The notes under the pieces: model-generated
The model's database searches: none
Seen by the model: only the letters and a program-made list of their open reading frames with translations
Told to the model about the DNA's origin: nothing
Program-made: the position numbers and the translations under genes
Part shown: positions 49,166 through 59,319 of the stretch, piece after piece
Position numbering within the stretch: position 1 is the first letter of the stretch
Layout: each line of letters begins with the position of its first letter
Assembly (NCBI GenBank): GCA_025716815.1
Contig: JAIXMN010000027.1
Location: 62,001-126,000, forward strand
Source of the DNA: Dichotomocladium elegans
Taxonomy: Eukaryota; Mucoromycota; Mucoromycetes; Mucorales; Lichtheimiaceae
Length of the DNA stretch: 64,000 nucleotides
Direction: 5' to 3'

Positions 49166-50762
49166 GACGGGGGTGGGGAAGGTCGCTTAGAGGGTTGTGG
49201 GAAACGGTCAGATTTCGTATTCGAAAATTCAAAATTGTTTATTGTGTGACTGGCTGCGATACATTGGGCCCCGCTCCGCGTTGCTTATTTTGAGGGCAGG
49301 GGTAGGCAAAAAAAAAAAAAACGACTTCAGTGCCCTTCCGAGGCAAAACGCGCACAGACAACTGAGGCATACGATACGCTCACCATCGTCCCATGCAGGG
49401 CACCCAACATCGCATACATTTTTCCTTATTTTTACATATGACCTAAATTGAATGAAGGAAAGTTTCATTTGCTTGCATACAATACGACATAATAATACCT
49501 TGCTGTCAGGCAAGCTGAGTCTTTTAAAGGTATAGCCACTGGATTAGTGTGAATTATGTATTTGCCTCAACGGGTTGCAGACAAAGAAAACAATGCAAGT
49601 CCGGCCGGTTTCATTCAGTCATTTAACCCGAACTTGCGGTCTACGATCCTCTTTGATGATTGAATAACAAACGGCAGCTTATTTATATCCACTGTTCGTC
49701 TATTCGAAGCATGTTTATTTTTGCCAAGCGTAGACGCATGCTATAGTAATCCTTCACTACTCGTCGCGTCTTTTCAATGCCGCCCAACCATTTTGTCCGG
49801 AACAGATCCTCCTACACACTTTATGCGGGCTCCTGCCGCTTCCCCCACCCCAGCAATATGCCCTATTCCATACAGACTTGTTCTCTATATTAAATGTTTT
49901 AGTGAAGAAGGTTACTCATATTGGGAGGGGGCCGGGATCTGCAAATGATTCGTTTATCGTCAAAAACAATGGAATCTACAGTATGTTGCATCGGTGCAGG
50001 ATGATGAGGGGTATCTCGCAAGGAAGCGATAGGATAGGATGGGTACATGGGCTACACATAATGGCAGAGAATGCTTTCTTTGCAAAGCATGGAGACCCAA
50101 GGATGGGGAGAGATTCGAGATATTACTGCAGTTGTATCGATTTGTTGACATGAGAAAGAAACTTTGGCTGTTTAAGATCTGTCGCTCGCTCGCTCTTGGT
50201 TTGGTCTCTCACGTAGTTGCTATAGTGGTTGGGAGATGTGAACTCTGAGTTTATTTAGATATGCCTTCCCCCCTCATTGGGTTCCTCATCAAACATGTTT
50301 TGTTTCAAATTTGCTTAAATCAGGCACCGACGATATAAAGAGAGAATTATTTCTTTTTTCGTCATCTTGAGCCAATTGAGCGAGCCGTGTTCTCTTTTAA
50401 TGTTTTCAACGAGTCCTGTGATCTTGGCTAGTGGTGGAGTGAGTTCTTGGAAGTATCCAAGTACGACAACCGTCGAACATCACGTGATATTGGTTGTTGG
50501 TATGTTTTTATTGTCATAGAAGCAAAATCAAAAGTATAATGATATAGTTTTGATATCAGGAGAAAACGCTGTAATGATTGGACCGAGCGAGATGAACTGA
50601 TGGAAAGGGTTTGGTACAAAAAGCATTTATTGAGTTCAGAAATTTGATTCTGTCGTTGCTTTTTTTTGGGTATTTACGGCGTGGAGTTGAAGGTAGGGGA
50701 GGGGCACGAGTATAAGCCCACGCTTATTGTCTCTATATCTTTACGAATTTTTGTTACGTTAT
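49166..50762. other. Intergenic
   Basis: Promoter side of ATP1 on the left and the 3' flank of cytochrome c peroxidase on the right. An A run lies at 49309-49321. No gene recognised. Confidence 0.45.
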
Positions 50763-51772
50763 TTACAACTTTCCGCGCTTGGCAACACCCAGCTCAATCA
50801 GCTTGAGGAAGGCAGCAGCGAAATCCTCAAAGAACTTGTCCTTGTTCTTAGCATAGAGCTCAACATATGGTCGGAAAGGTTCCTCCAAAAGGGCCATGTC
50901 GGTAGGCAACATCATGAGTTCGCCATCCTCAGCATCCACAAATTGTCTGGGGCCATCCCACTTCTTCTCGACCCATTGATTGTTAAGCAACTGCTTAAAG
51001 AATTGGTTGGAGAAACGGGTAGGAGTCGTGGTCCAGGGGCCTTCGAAACCAGATCGATTGGCGTGGCAGCGGCCGACGGTGTGAGCGCCAATCAAGGCAA
51101 CGGTCTCTTGGACAGAAAAGCCGAGACGGCCGACAAAGACATCCAAAACGTGACTCTTGCCCAATGCACCATCGGGAAGACGACCAACGGGAGGGCAATC
51201 AGCCTCGCTGTTCTTATCGCGACGACCGGGTGTCCAGTTGATACGGGGACCACCCATGTGCTCAACGGCAGTGCAGCCAGCAAGACTAACATACAAACAG
51301 AGGGGTGGAGGAATGAGTCTCTCTCTCTCTCTCTCTCTGACGCACACACACGCCAAAAATAAAACAAACAGATGCACAAACGCAATAGGGGGAAATTTAA
51401 CACTTACGTCCAGAGATCAGCATACGAAATCCAAGGGTGCTTGGCCTTCACAGGTTCGAGTGCAGCACGGGCAACATCCAAACCAGCATTCGCACCATCC
51501 TCGGCCTCGGTCTTGAAACGCATGGTGGCACCGTCGGAACCGCCGTTCTTCTCGTGGCGATCGTAAGTACCGCTGGCGTGCCAGGCGAGACGAAGCCTGT
51601 TGGTAGATAAGAAGGGAAAGCGGATAAGCATCGACTGAAAAGGATGGCACATCCCCCGAACTTACATGACAGGGGCAAGCGAACCATCGTCGTAATCTTC
51701 CTTGGGGAAGATCTTAATGAGGTCCTTGCGGACGGCGTCGTATTTGTCGGCAGTTTTCTCGATGCTGGACAT
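50763..51772 (-). CDS. CCP1: Cytochrome c peroxidase-type class I haem peroxidase (3 exons)
   Basis: Reduces H2O2 with electrons from cytochrome c. Exons, from the start: 51666-51772, 51408-51596, 50763-51285, joining to 272 residues. Distal haem pocket: [12 protein letters not shown] with Arg 38, Trp 41 and His 42. Proximal side: [12 protein letters not shown] (His ~167) and GPWTTTP (Trp ~183), the residue that carries the radical in yeast CcP; the His-Trp spacing of 16 equals yeast Cc[14 protein letters not shown] and [18 protein letters not shown] are typical of the C-terminal half. The protein begins directly with [18 protein letters not shown] and lacks a mitochondrial presequence, so it may be a cytosolic CCP2-type form, or an upstream targeting exon is missed. 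Intron 2 contains CT and CA repeats. Confidence 0.93.
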
Positions 51773-53033
51773 GATGTTGAGAGCGGGGGGGGAGAGAAGG
51801 TGCGCGGCTTTTGTACGAAAGAAGAAAGAAGACGGACGGAGAGACGGATATCAAAAAACAAAAATATTTAATTCTTGCTTATGCTATTTTATTTCACATG
51901 CTGTTACGCTCCCCAGGCAATAAGAGGTCCGATTCGATACCCGCACCGATTCATACCAAACATAAAAGTTTTTTTTTGTTTGTTTATGGGATTTAAGCAT
52001 CTTGATCCCGAAAACAAAGAGAAGGTCAGATTGTAGGATATGTTTTTCTCGTGTTGTGTGAGAGAATCTGTCAAAGGAAAAGACAAGAGTCTCGTGGATT
52101 TCAATAGGGTCCTGTGGCTTTGGATGTGTTCAGCATGTGAAGTTTTATTGTCTTGTCAGCAGAAACGAAAATCCCGTCGGACCTTTTCCTTTCACATGTC
52201 CAATCCTCTTCCGTTCTTTTGGGAATTCCGTATTCATGCTTATCCAATCATCCCCTATGGAAGCCACCAGATATGTGTGTGCTCATCTCCCGGTGTGTGT
52301 GTGATTATTGTCAGTATCTGCTGTGTGCATGTATGTGTGTGCATGAGGCTGACGGAGACCGCTGCCTAAGCGAAGAGTGAGTAGGTTTTTCTTCACCAAT
52401 AATGGAAATGTCAGTTCCCCTCATGGGCTATGAGATCCGTCTCCATCCCTTTCCCCCCCCAAAAAAAATTCAAACCTATAAGACGTTTACGTACGCCTAC
52501 CAAGTGTAAGGTACCACATAATAACAGTCGCAAAGAGAGAAAGAGAGCGTCTTGTTCAGAGATTGCCCAGTGGCCAAAGCGTCGTCAAGTGGATATATCA
52601 GAATATTCCAGAAGCTGATGCAAGGTAAAAAAAACCGGACACGTGTGCTTTCCCGACCCAGGAAACCTGTTCCTTCCACGCCACGATAGTCCGGCAAACT
52701 TCCCATCGATCGGGACGTTCTTTCTCTCTTGATCCAGGCAAAATCCGTTTTATGCAGTCCTTGGCTACTCAGTAGCATAGCGGCATTATGTGGAGACATC
52801 TAGAGAACTCCGATGTCGAAACAGCACGACACTCGCATTTCAGCTTCTTTGGGTGGGTGGATGCCGGGATGGGGTCCACGGCAAAATAAATAAAAGAAGG
52901 TACTTGGTATTATCATTCAATTGCATGAGGTACCTGAGAGTGAATTTTTTTTTGGAAAACAGGTTGAGGAATAAGGAGGGGTGGTTGTTGGTTAGTTTCG
53001 CGTTTTACCACCACCTTTTTTCCTTGGGACATC
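51773..53033. other. Divergent intergenic region
   Basis: Lies between cytochrome c peroxidase (minus) and the rhomboid gene (plus) and should hold both promoters. GT-rich stretches near 52296-52345 and a C run at 52452-52459. No gene recognised. Confidence 0.45.
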
Positions 53034-54198
53034 ATGGACAGAACCGGTGAAAGTACCCGAACTTTCACACACCATGTCAAAGATTACCTCAACACGCTCC
53101 CACTTTTGACAGTCTCAGTGATTATCATCAGTTGGACAGTGATGCTCTGCGATCTGCCTGGACGTCTTCTTTCCGGAGAACCAACATTAAGCTCATATCT
53201 CAACCTCGATGTCTCGAGCATCATTCATAACTACCAAGGTTCGATCGATATTATCTTCTTCTCACGAACCATCACACACACATGCCATTGAATTATTCCC
53301 ACTTACTTGCAGGGTGTGTGTGTGTGTATCAAGCTCTTACCCTTTCCATTGCTTATCCCAATCTATTATTACAGGCCATCGGTTCCTGCTGTACCCACTC
53401 ACGTCATCAGGATTCATTTCTACCTTTATTAATACGGTATTCATCCTCCCGTTCCTGGTTGCCGCAGAGCGTAAGCACGGATCGCTGCGAGTAGCGTGGA
53501 TCTTGTTTAGTCTGTTAACAGGCGCCATTGGCGTTGCGTTCGTGGCTCTGCTGTGGGTGTACGAATTGGGGCTCACGCACAGATTCTTTTATGCGTTCAG
53601 CGGTATTTCGGCATGGACGGTCGGCCTTTCAGTCTGGATGGCTATGGACGATGAACAGTCGAATGATCGAATGCAAGTGTCGAGCCGTACTACAGTACGG
53701 GGTGGCTGGGAGAAGGGAAAGGCCTTTTGAAAATGATGGTTGTCTCACAGCGAAAAGGGGGTGAATATGTATAGGCTTTTTGGCGTGATCCGTATTCCAG
53801 GCCGCTTCATTCCTCACATGATGATTCTCTATTACTTCCTCCTCATGCCCGATCTCTCGCTGATTCTCCATCTCCTCGCGGCTGGATCAACCTATCTATG
53901 TAAGTTTTACGGCTGTGTATATCCATTCTTCACCCGCAAAACCCTCATATCGCACACAGACGCAAGCAAAAAAATGTCGTCACGTCTTTTCCCATCCGAC
54001 GACGTCTATCGAAGCTATGAGCAGCGCAACTGGCTAGCACGAATCGTCAACCATCCTCGCTTTGTCGCTATAGATAACACATCTGGATACCTCCCCATTG
54101 CAGCACCCAGTGCTCATATTCATGGTTCTGCACCGCTCGTCAACACTTCCCCGCCCGGCGGCTTTCCTGGGCAGGGTCGACGGCTGGGTGATGAGTGA
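53034..54198 (+). CDS. RBD2: Rhomboid-type serine protease, RBD2-like
   Basis: Intramembrane serine protease of the Golgi-associated RBD2 group. Exons 53034-53238, 53375-~53678, 53775-53899 and 53960-54198 give about 290 residues with several hydrophobic helices (LPLLTVSVIIISWTVMLCDL; FINTVFILPFLVAA; VAWILFSLLTGAIGVAFVAL; MMILYYFLLMPDLSLILHLL). YQGHRFLLYPLTSSGF resembles the RBD2 segment before helix 2. The putative nucleophile Ser is in FSGISAWTVG and the putative catalytic His in LILHLLAAG. The tail RIVNHPRFVAIDNTSGYLP matches the fungal RBD2 C-terminal pattern (RLPGYVSVDQ-like). The classic rhomboid GxSG reads GISA here. The exon 2 donor is uncertain: a GTCGAG at 53679 keeps frame but is weak. 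Intron 1 has a GT repeat. The gene stops 76 bp from the convergent Ap4A phosphorylase. Confidence 0.82.
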
Positions 54199-54274
54199 GC
54201 GCAAAGGGAGGATATAAATAAATAAAACTTTGCGTTTATGTACAATGTTGATATATCTTGCACGCTCTGTCTCA

Positions 54275-55465
54275 TCATTGTTCCGCATCAGGCTCTGCAT
54301 CCAGATTCCACGGGAATGCAACCTGGGTCAGCACTTCCATCAGGTCGACCTGCTCATCTGTCAATGCCGCCAGCTCCTCCTGGGTTTTCGCAAGGATCAT
54401 GCCTGCAAAACCAAGCGAGTTGATCGAAATCTGGGCGCCGCTTCCAAGGGAAGCGATCTCGCGTGAGCGGGGAATCATCATCATAAAGTCGTTGGTCATG
54501 ATGAAGTTGTACGAGATCTCGCGACTTGGCTGGGCGTGTTTCCGGAGCTGATGGAACATGGCATCGAGAAGGCCAAAGAACATTTGGCCAAGATAATCAC
54601 CCACTTCCTCTGCGCTTGTGCTTGAGTCGATAAAGTTCCGATCCAGCGGCGTGATAACATGAACGAAGGGAAGCTGGTTGAGGACATAGATCTGTCCGGC
54701 TTTGCGATCCGGGATGGTATTGTACAACGCCTTGATAGGAGGCTGCGGCGCATTGCCGCGAAGAGGTATCAATTGAACATGCTTGTGCGGCTGGCTGGTG
54801 TGTGTATGTGTGTGTGTGTGTGTGAGTGGTTGCCAATCCTTTGAATGGATAGATATAGATCTATACGCCCTCGACTCCCTCCCCCCTCTTGCCCGCCATC
54901 AATTCACCTCGCTCCCGAGAAGGGTCCGCAGTTGTAAAAGGCAAGCACTGGGCTGCCGCCAAAAGCCATCGTCATGCACTGCCAAACCGCGCCCAGGTCC
55001 TCCGGAAAGAGGGGTTGGCTCTGGCTCTTGTATTCTATGAACGGCACAGGAGCATCAGATATCTGTGCATTTCCACGCGTCTTCTGCTGCACACACGACG
55101 ATATCATACCTTTTGTGATGACAATAAGATGATGAGGCACGACACAAAACTTGTTGAGGATGATAGAATGTTCCTCAAGATCTTTCACCTTCAGCGCAGG
55201 GTTCGGCGGCAGAAACGGATTCACCTTGGCCTTCTTTTCTCGATCCTCATTCAATGTTGGCTTCTGCGCAAGAGACGGAGCAAACGTAACTTCAAACTAC
55301 AACGATGCCATTCAACAAATGGCCGGTCGCTATATAATTCAATGTCGTGCACAATACCTTGACGCCATTAGACTCCTTCGGAGTCTGAGTCGCCTCGAAG
55401 AACAATAAGTCATGCGACTGTAGTGCGGCATCGTACGTTTGCTGAATGACACTGGCCAAGGTCAT
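54275..55465 (-). CDS. Diadenosine tetraphosphate (Ap4A) phosphorylase / ATP adenylyltransferase
   Basis: Cleaves Ap4A with phosphate to ATP and ADP; a fungal APA1/APA2-type enzyme. Exons, from the start: 55358-55465, 55110-55296, 54908-55034, 54275-54794. They join to 313 residues (yeast ~321-325). Motifs: VKFEVTFAPSLAQKP, KVNPFLPPNPALKVKDLEEH, LNKFCVVPHHLIVITKEYKS, PLFPEDLGAVWQC, AFYNCGPFSGASQPHKHVQL with the HxHxQ active site (His 144, His 146, Gln 148) and YNFIMTNDFMMMIPRS. Intron 3 splits the Ser of GASQPHKH and contains a CA/GT repeat close to the acceptor. The start MTLASVIQQTYDAALQSHDL is the first ATG in frame. The stop faces the RBD2 stop at short distance, so transcripts may overlap at their 3' ends. 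Confidence 0.95.
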
Positions 55466-55766
55466 CGCGAGAAAGAAAAAGAACGTTGACCCACCAAGGT
55501 CGGGGTTCTCGGATGTTTTTTTATCTGTATGGTATCCTGGGGGTCGGGTGGGGGTTCAAGTTATGCTGAGTTCCCAAATAAAGAACACCGAACTGGGCGG
55601 CAAAAAGAGAGCGGTGTTTTTTTCTTTCCAAAAAGTGCATAAATTCTACTTGTTGTACATGCGAGCGAGTGTGTGTGGTGTTTGAAGAGGAAGAAAGGGA
55701 AGGTTAAATATGCTATACATGAAAGGGACTCTTTTCTTTTATAATTAGAAGCCATCGGTTATGTTC

Positions 55767-57599
55767 TTAGTTGCCAGCGACTTTGACGATATTCGAACCG
55801 TTCTTCTCGCGGACAATAAGGCTCAACTTGCTGTCGGCGTCAATCGTAATCTGGACTTCAACCTTGCTATCCTTGCCCTTGGACAGGGGCAGGCAAGCTT
55901 CTGCCAAGAGAGCAGCAGGCTTGTGAACGACTTTGGTAACAATCTCGGGCTCTTCCTCAATGGGCTCTTCTCCCTCCTCAACCTCAACGGGCTCGACAGG
56001 GATCTCGATCTTCTCAATGACGCGGTCAGCTTCATGGAGAGCAACATAAGCATGTTCAGCTCCGGCAGCACCGACGACAAACGTGCGTCGCGCAGGAAGG
56101 GCAGTGCCACGGGGAATAACGGTGACAAACTCACCCTTGGCATCGACAACGCCAATTGCCTTCTTGGTATGAGGAGCAACAGTGATGACAGGCTCCTGGG
56201 ATGAGGCGATTGTCTCTTTGTCGTAGCCAGCAAGCAGGTTGCCCTGAAGCGCACAACCACGGGCTACAACCTCATCAGCCTCAATATCGGTAGAGCGAAC
56301 GACGGTATGCTCAGAAGTGAAAACCTCGCGGACCTTGATAGAGAGCTTGGGAATACGGGCAGAGCCACCGACGAGGATGACCTCATCAACCTCGGAAGGA
56401 TCAAGCTCAGCTTTCTTGAGCACCTCACGAATCACATCCAATGCTTTGGCGAACACCTTGTTGGCCAAAAGCTCGAAGCGCATGCGGTTGATCGTGCCGT
56501 GGAAATCGAGACCTTCCGCAAGCGATTCGACGAAGCATGGCGCAGAGTTGCCTCTCGAGAGCATCTTCTTGGTGATCTCGACAGCACCGCGGAGCTTAGC
56601 AAGAGCCTTACGGTTGCTGGCAATGTCAACCTTAGTCTTCTTCTTGAATTCGGCAGAGAAATGGTTGATCAAGAGATCGTCGAAGGACGAACCGCCCAGC
56701 TTGGTGTCGTGCGCTGTGGCAAGGATTGAGTACAGACCAGAGCGGACAGTCAACGCAGTAACATCGAGCGAGTGGCCACCAAAGTCGCAAACAACGGCAG
56801 TTTTGTCGCTGGCCACTTTGTCAATAGCCTCGTATGCAAGAACAGCAGCAACGCTCTCATGAACAAGCTGAAGGACGTTGATGCCGGCTGCCTCGGCAGC
56901 TTCAGTGAGGGCCTTGCGCTGAGCCTCAGTGAAGTATGATGGAACGGCCAAAACAGCGCCAGTGACAGGCGTACCAAGGAAGGCCTCGGCAGACTCGCGG
57001 ATGTGGCGCAGGAACTTGGTCGCGACTTCGGAAGCAGTGAAAACAGCAGTGGTGTCAGGGAGGGCGATGCTGTAAGCAGGCTGGCCATTCTTCTCAATTA
57101 CAGGAGCAGCAGAGCCGGGAAGGTTCTCACTCTGGCTGAAGCTGTTGATCCCACACACAAGGAAACAGAAAAACTTTAGTTTCGAACCTCCCCTACCCCT
57201 ATTATTCTTCGACCCTTTCAAAAACAAACCTCTTGCCGAGTTCAGCACGGAAGTTGGCGACCGTGGTGTCGGGGTGGCGGGCAATGTCTGAGTGAGCTTG
57301 CGAACCAACAACCTGATCCGAAAACATCAATGAGTTACAGGCCAGCGAGTACGTGTAAACATCCCAATGTTACCTCCTCATCACCGTGGAAAGCGAGAAC
57401 AGAGGCGATTTGACGATCACCCTCAGGGTTGGCAAGACAGTCAGCGCGGCCCTCCTGTCAAAAGAAAGAGGACGGTCATGTGAGAAACTGTTGATCTTGT
57501 ACAATCTCAATCTTTGCTGTCTCTTACCTTGTTCAAGTAGGCAATGGATGTATACGAAGTGCCAAAGTTGATACCGATAATTGCGTTGGAATCGCTCAT
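55767..57599 (-). CDS. SSZ1: SSZ1-type Hsp70, ribosome-associated complex subunit
   Basis: Atypical Hsp70 that pairs with the J-protein zuotin as the ribosome-associated complex and assists nascent-chain folding. Exons, from the start: 57528-57599, 57374-57454, 57230-57312, 55767-57141. They join to 536 residues, matching SSZ1 (~538) rather than a canonical ~610-640-residue Hsp70. N-terminus: IIGINFGTSYTSIAYLNK, then ANPEGDRQIASVLAFHGDEE and ANFRAELGK. ATPase core: AVLAVPSYFTEAQRKAL, LVHESVAAVLAYEA, AVVCDFGGHSLDVTAL, KLGGSSFDDLLINHF and EVILVGGSARIPKL. The end is short (HKPAALLAEACLPLSKGKDS; ITIDADSKLSLIVREKNGSN), without the usual helical lid or EEVD tail. The metal and phosphate loop DFGGH is present. 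All introns are GT-AG and short. Confidence 0.93.
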
Positions 57600-58024
57600 G
57601 GGTAGGGGTACGAAGGTCGTTGATAAACGGGCAGTAAGAAAAAAAATTTCGGGCTGTTCCTTCTTGAGTGGTCGGCCGCCGCACTGGGGACGTTGGACAG
57701 TCACGACCCGGTTCGGTGCGTTTAAATCCGGAGTTATCCTGGAAATCACACCCAAAGCAGCGGATCTCCAAGAAGAAGAGTTTAGAACAACTATATTTAA
57801 TAAGTTGAATTAAGTTGCGTTTGGTATTTAAAATCCTACGAGGAAGGGAAAGAAAAGGAGATATAAAGAGCCTTTTTCTACGTAACGACAGAAACATCAC
57901 TATTATACAAAAGCTGGAGACCTTTTCTTCCTTGCTTTGGCCCGTTTCCTTGTATGGATGTATAAAAGAAAGAAAAAGGAAAGTGGATGGGGGCGGCGAT
58001 ACTTCGCATTGCTGAACAGGGTGG
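57600..58024. other. Intergenic, SSZ1 promoter side
   Basis: Between the SSZ1 start and the end of the MARVEL-like gene. AT-rich with purine runs near 57841-57870 and 57966-57985. No gene seen. Confidence 0.5.
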
Positions 58025-59148
58025 TTAATATGCATGGGGTGGATATGGCTGAACTTTCTTGATATGAGGCGAGTAATACTGTTGGTTGGAATTTTGATCT
58101 GCTGTCATGTAGGCAGTGTCAAAGTTTCCTCCGCCTGGACTGTTGCTGGAACTGTAACCATAGTTCGTGCTGGTGTATCCTTGATAAGCATTATACGGAG
58201 ACTGAGGTGGGTAGTCATAGTAGCTATCGTATCGAGAGTAGTCAGCATTTCCATTTGTGTTGCCCGTCCTGCTTGCATTGTAAGCGGCCGCAGAGGCGGC
58301 GGCAGCTGTCGTTGTGGCAGTGGCAATCTGCGGTGGGGTAGAAGCCGCATGATAGGTGGACTCTTCGTTGCTCAAAGCCATAGGTACATCTTGCTTGTAA
58401 TCATATCCTTCGAACTCTTCGTCTTCGTCGTAGATGTCCGATGTGCTCTGTGCAAAGACGTATACTAGCAGCAGCAACCAGGAAGCCGTAACCAGCAGAC
58501 ATCCGAGCCATAAAGCATCGCTGATCCCTAGGTTGAGGGTTTAAGCAAACGTTATAAAATCGGTCATGAGGATACGGCAATCAACACCTTTACTCACAGC
58601 AACGCATGATGGTTTTTGGATTTCTATAGGCAAAGCAATAAGTGGCAAATCCTGGAGACGTTTTCGCGGGCGCGCCTGGCTCGTCCGCATTATTTGTCCA
58701 AGGCATTGGGCCTCCTTTGAGGGTGTTGTAAATAATGACAGCAACCATGAGCGCCAAGTTGAGAATGGCCATCGTGCGGTCACCACGAATGGACTTCACG
58801 GAAGACAGCGTCGTAAGATTGAGAGCAATTGCACAGATCAGCGAGACACCAGGACCAACAATGTAAAGAATATACTAGTGATGGTAGGGAAGAGTTCAAG
58901 GCGCTTAATAGCCTTTTTTTAAAAAAAAAATAGAATACGCGAGAGGTTACCGGTATATAGCGAGGCCACCAGTCCCGAGAGCCGAGCAGCACCAGGTTGG
59001 CTAATTCGTTTAGGGCGTAGTGAAGAATGTGAGAAAGAAAGTCTTAAAGAGTTCTTTTTTTTTTACCGATATGGCATGCGATAGTTCCCAGACTTAAGAA
59101 AAGGACAAAAAATCGAAAGAATGCAAGCCAAATAACACGGGCACGCAT
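58025..59148 (-). CDS. Four-helix membrane protein, MARVEL-like
   Basis: Exons, from the start: 59067-59148, 58951-59000, 58598-58874, 58025-58527. They join to 303 residues. Four hydrophobic helices are seen: VIWLAFFRFFVLFLSLGTIA, YILYIVGPGVSLICAIALNL, AILNLALMVAVIIYNTL and LWLGCLLVTASWLLLLVYVF. The first carries Arg at its start and the arrangement fits fungal MARVEL-domain proteins, which associate with membrane microdomains and vesicle traffic (family inference). After helix 4 comes a cytoplasmic tail of ~135 residues, first acidic (YDEDEEFEGYDYKQD), then Ala/Thr-rich, then Tyr/Ser/Asn/Pro-rich (SRYDSYYDYPPQSPYNAYQG). Start: the ATG at 59148, which begins MRARVIW. The gene is divergent from a plus-strand poly-Gln exon 97 bp away. 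Confidence 0.78.
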
Positions 59149-59245
59149 ACTAGCAGCCAGATAAAGAAAAAGAAAGGAAGGGGGAAGAGGTGTATATATT
59201 TTTTAGACGCACTGCCGCAACGCTTGAAAGTTTTCTTCCATAAAA

Positions 59246-59319
59246 ATGTCGTACAGAACCGGTCCACCTATCGTTGTGCAGCAGCAGCAGCAGCAGCAGC
59301 AGCTACAACAGCAGAAACA
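59246..59319 (+). CDS. Possible first exon of a poly-Gln protein, partial
   Basis: ATG opens MSYRTGPPIVV, followed by a run of Gln (broken by one Leu and one Lys), then a GTAAGC donor at 59320. The rest of the gene is not resolved. Protein-like plus-strand stretches exist downstream (59442-59592, ANENNQSSDYRNVVHGLCNW; 60319-60594, LGKDYSTCITIGTPYPSYGS), but I cannot join them with confidence. The divergent placement opposite the MARVEL-like gene would suit a real promoter. Confidence 0.4.
59278..59305 (+). repeat. CAG trinucleotide repeat
   Basis: About eight to nine CAG units encoding poly-Gln in the candidate exon. Confidence 0.9.

Noticed and set aside
55761..56862. Plus-strand open frames of 140-181 codons
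   Set aside because: Antisense shadows of the SSZ1 Hsp70 gene.
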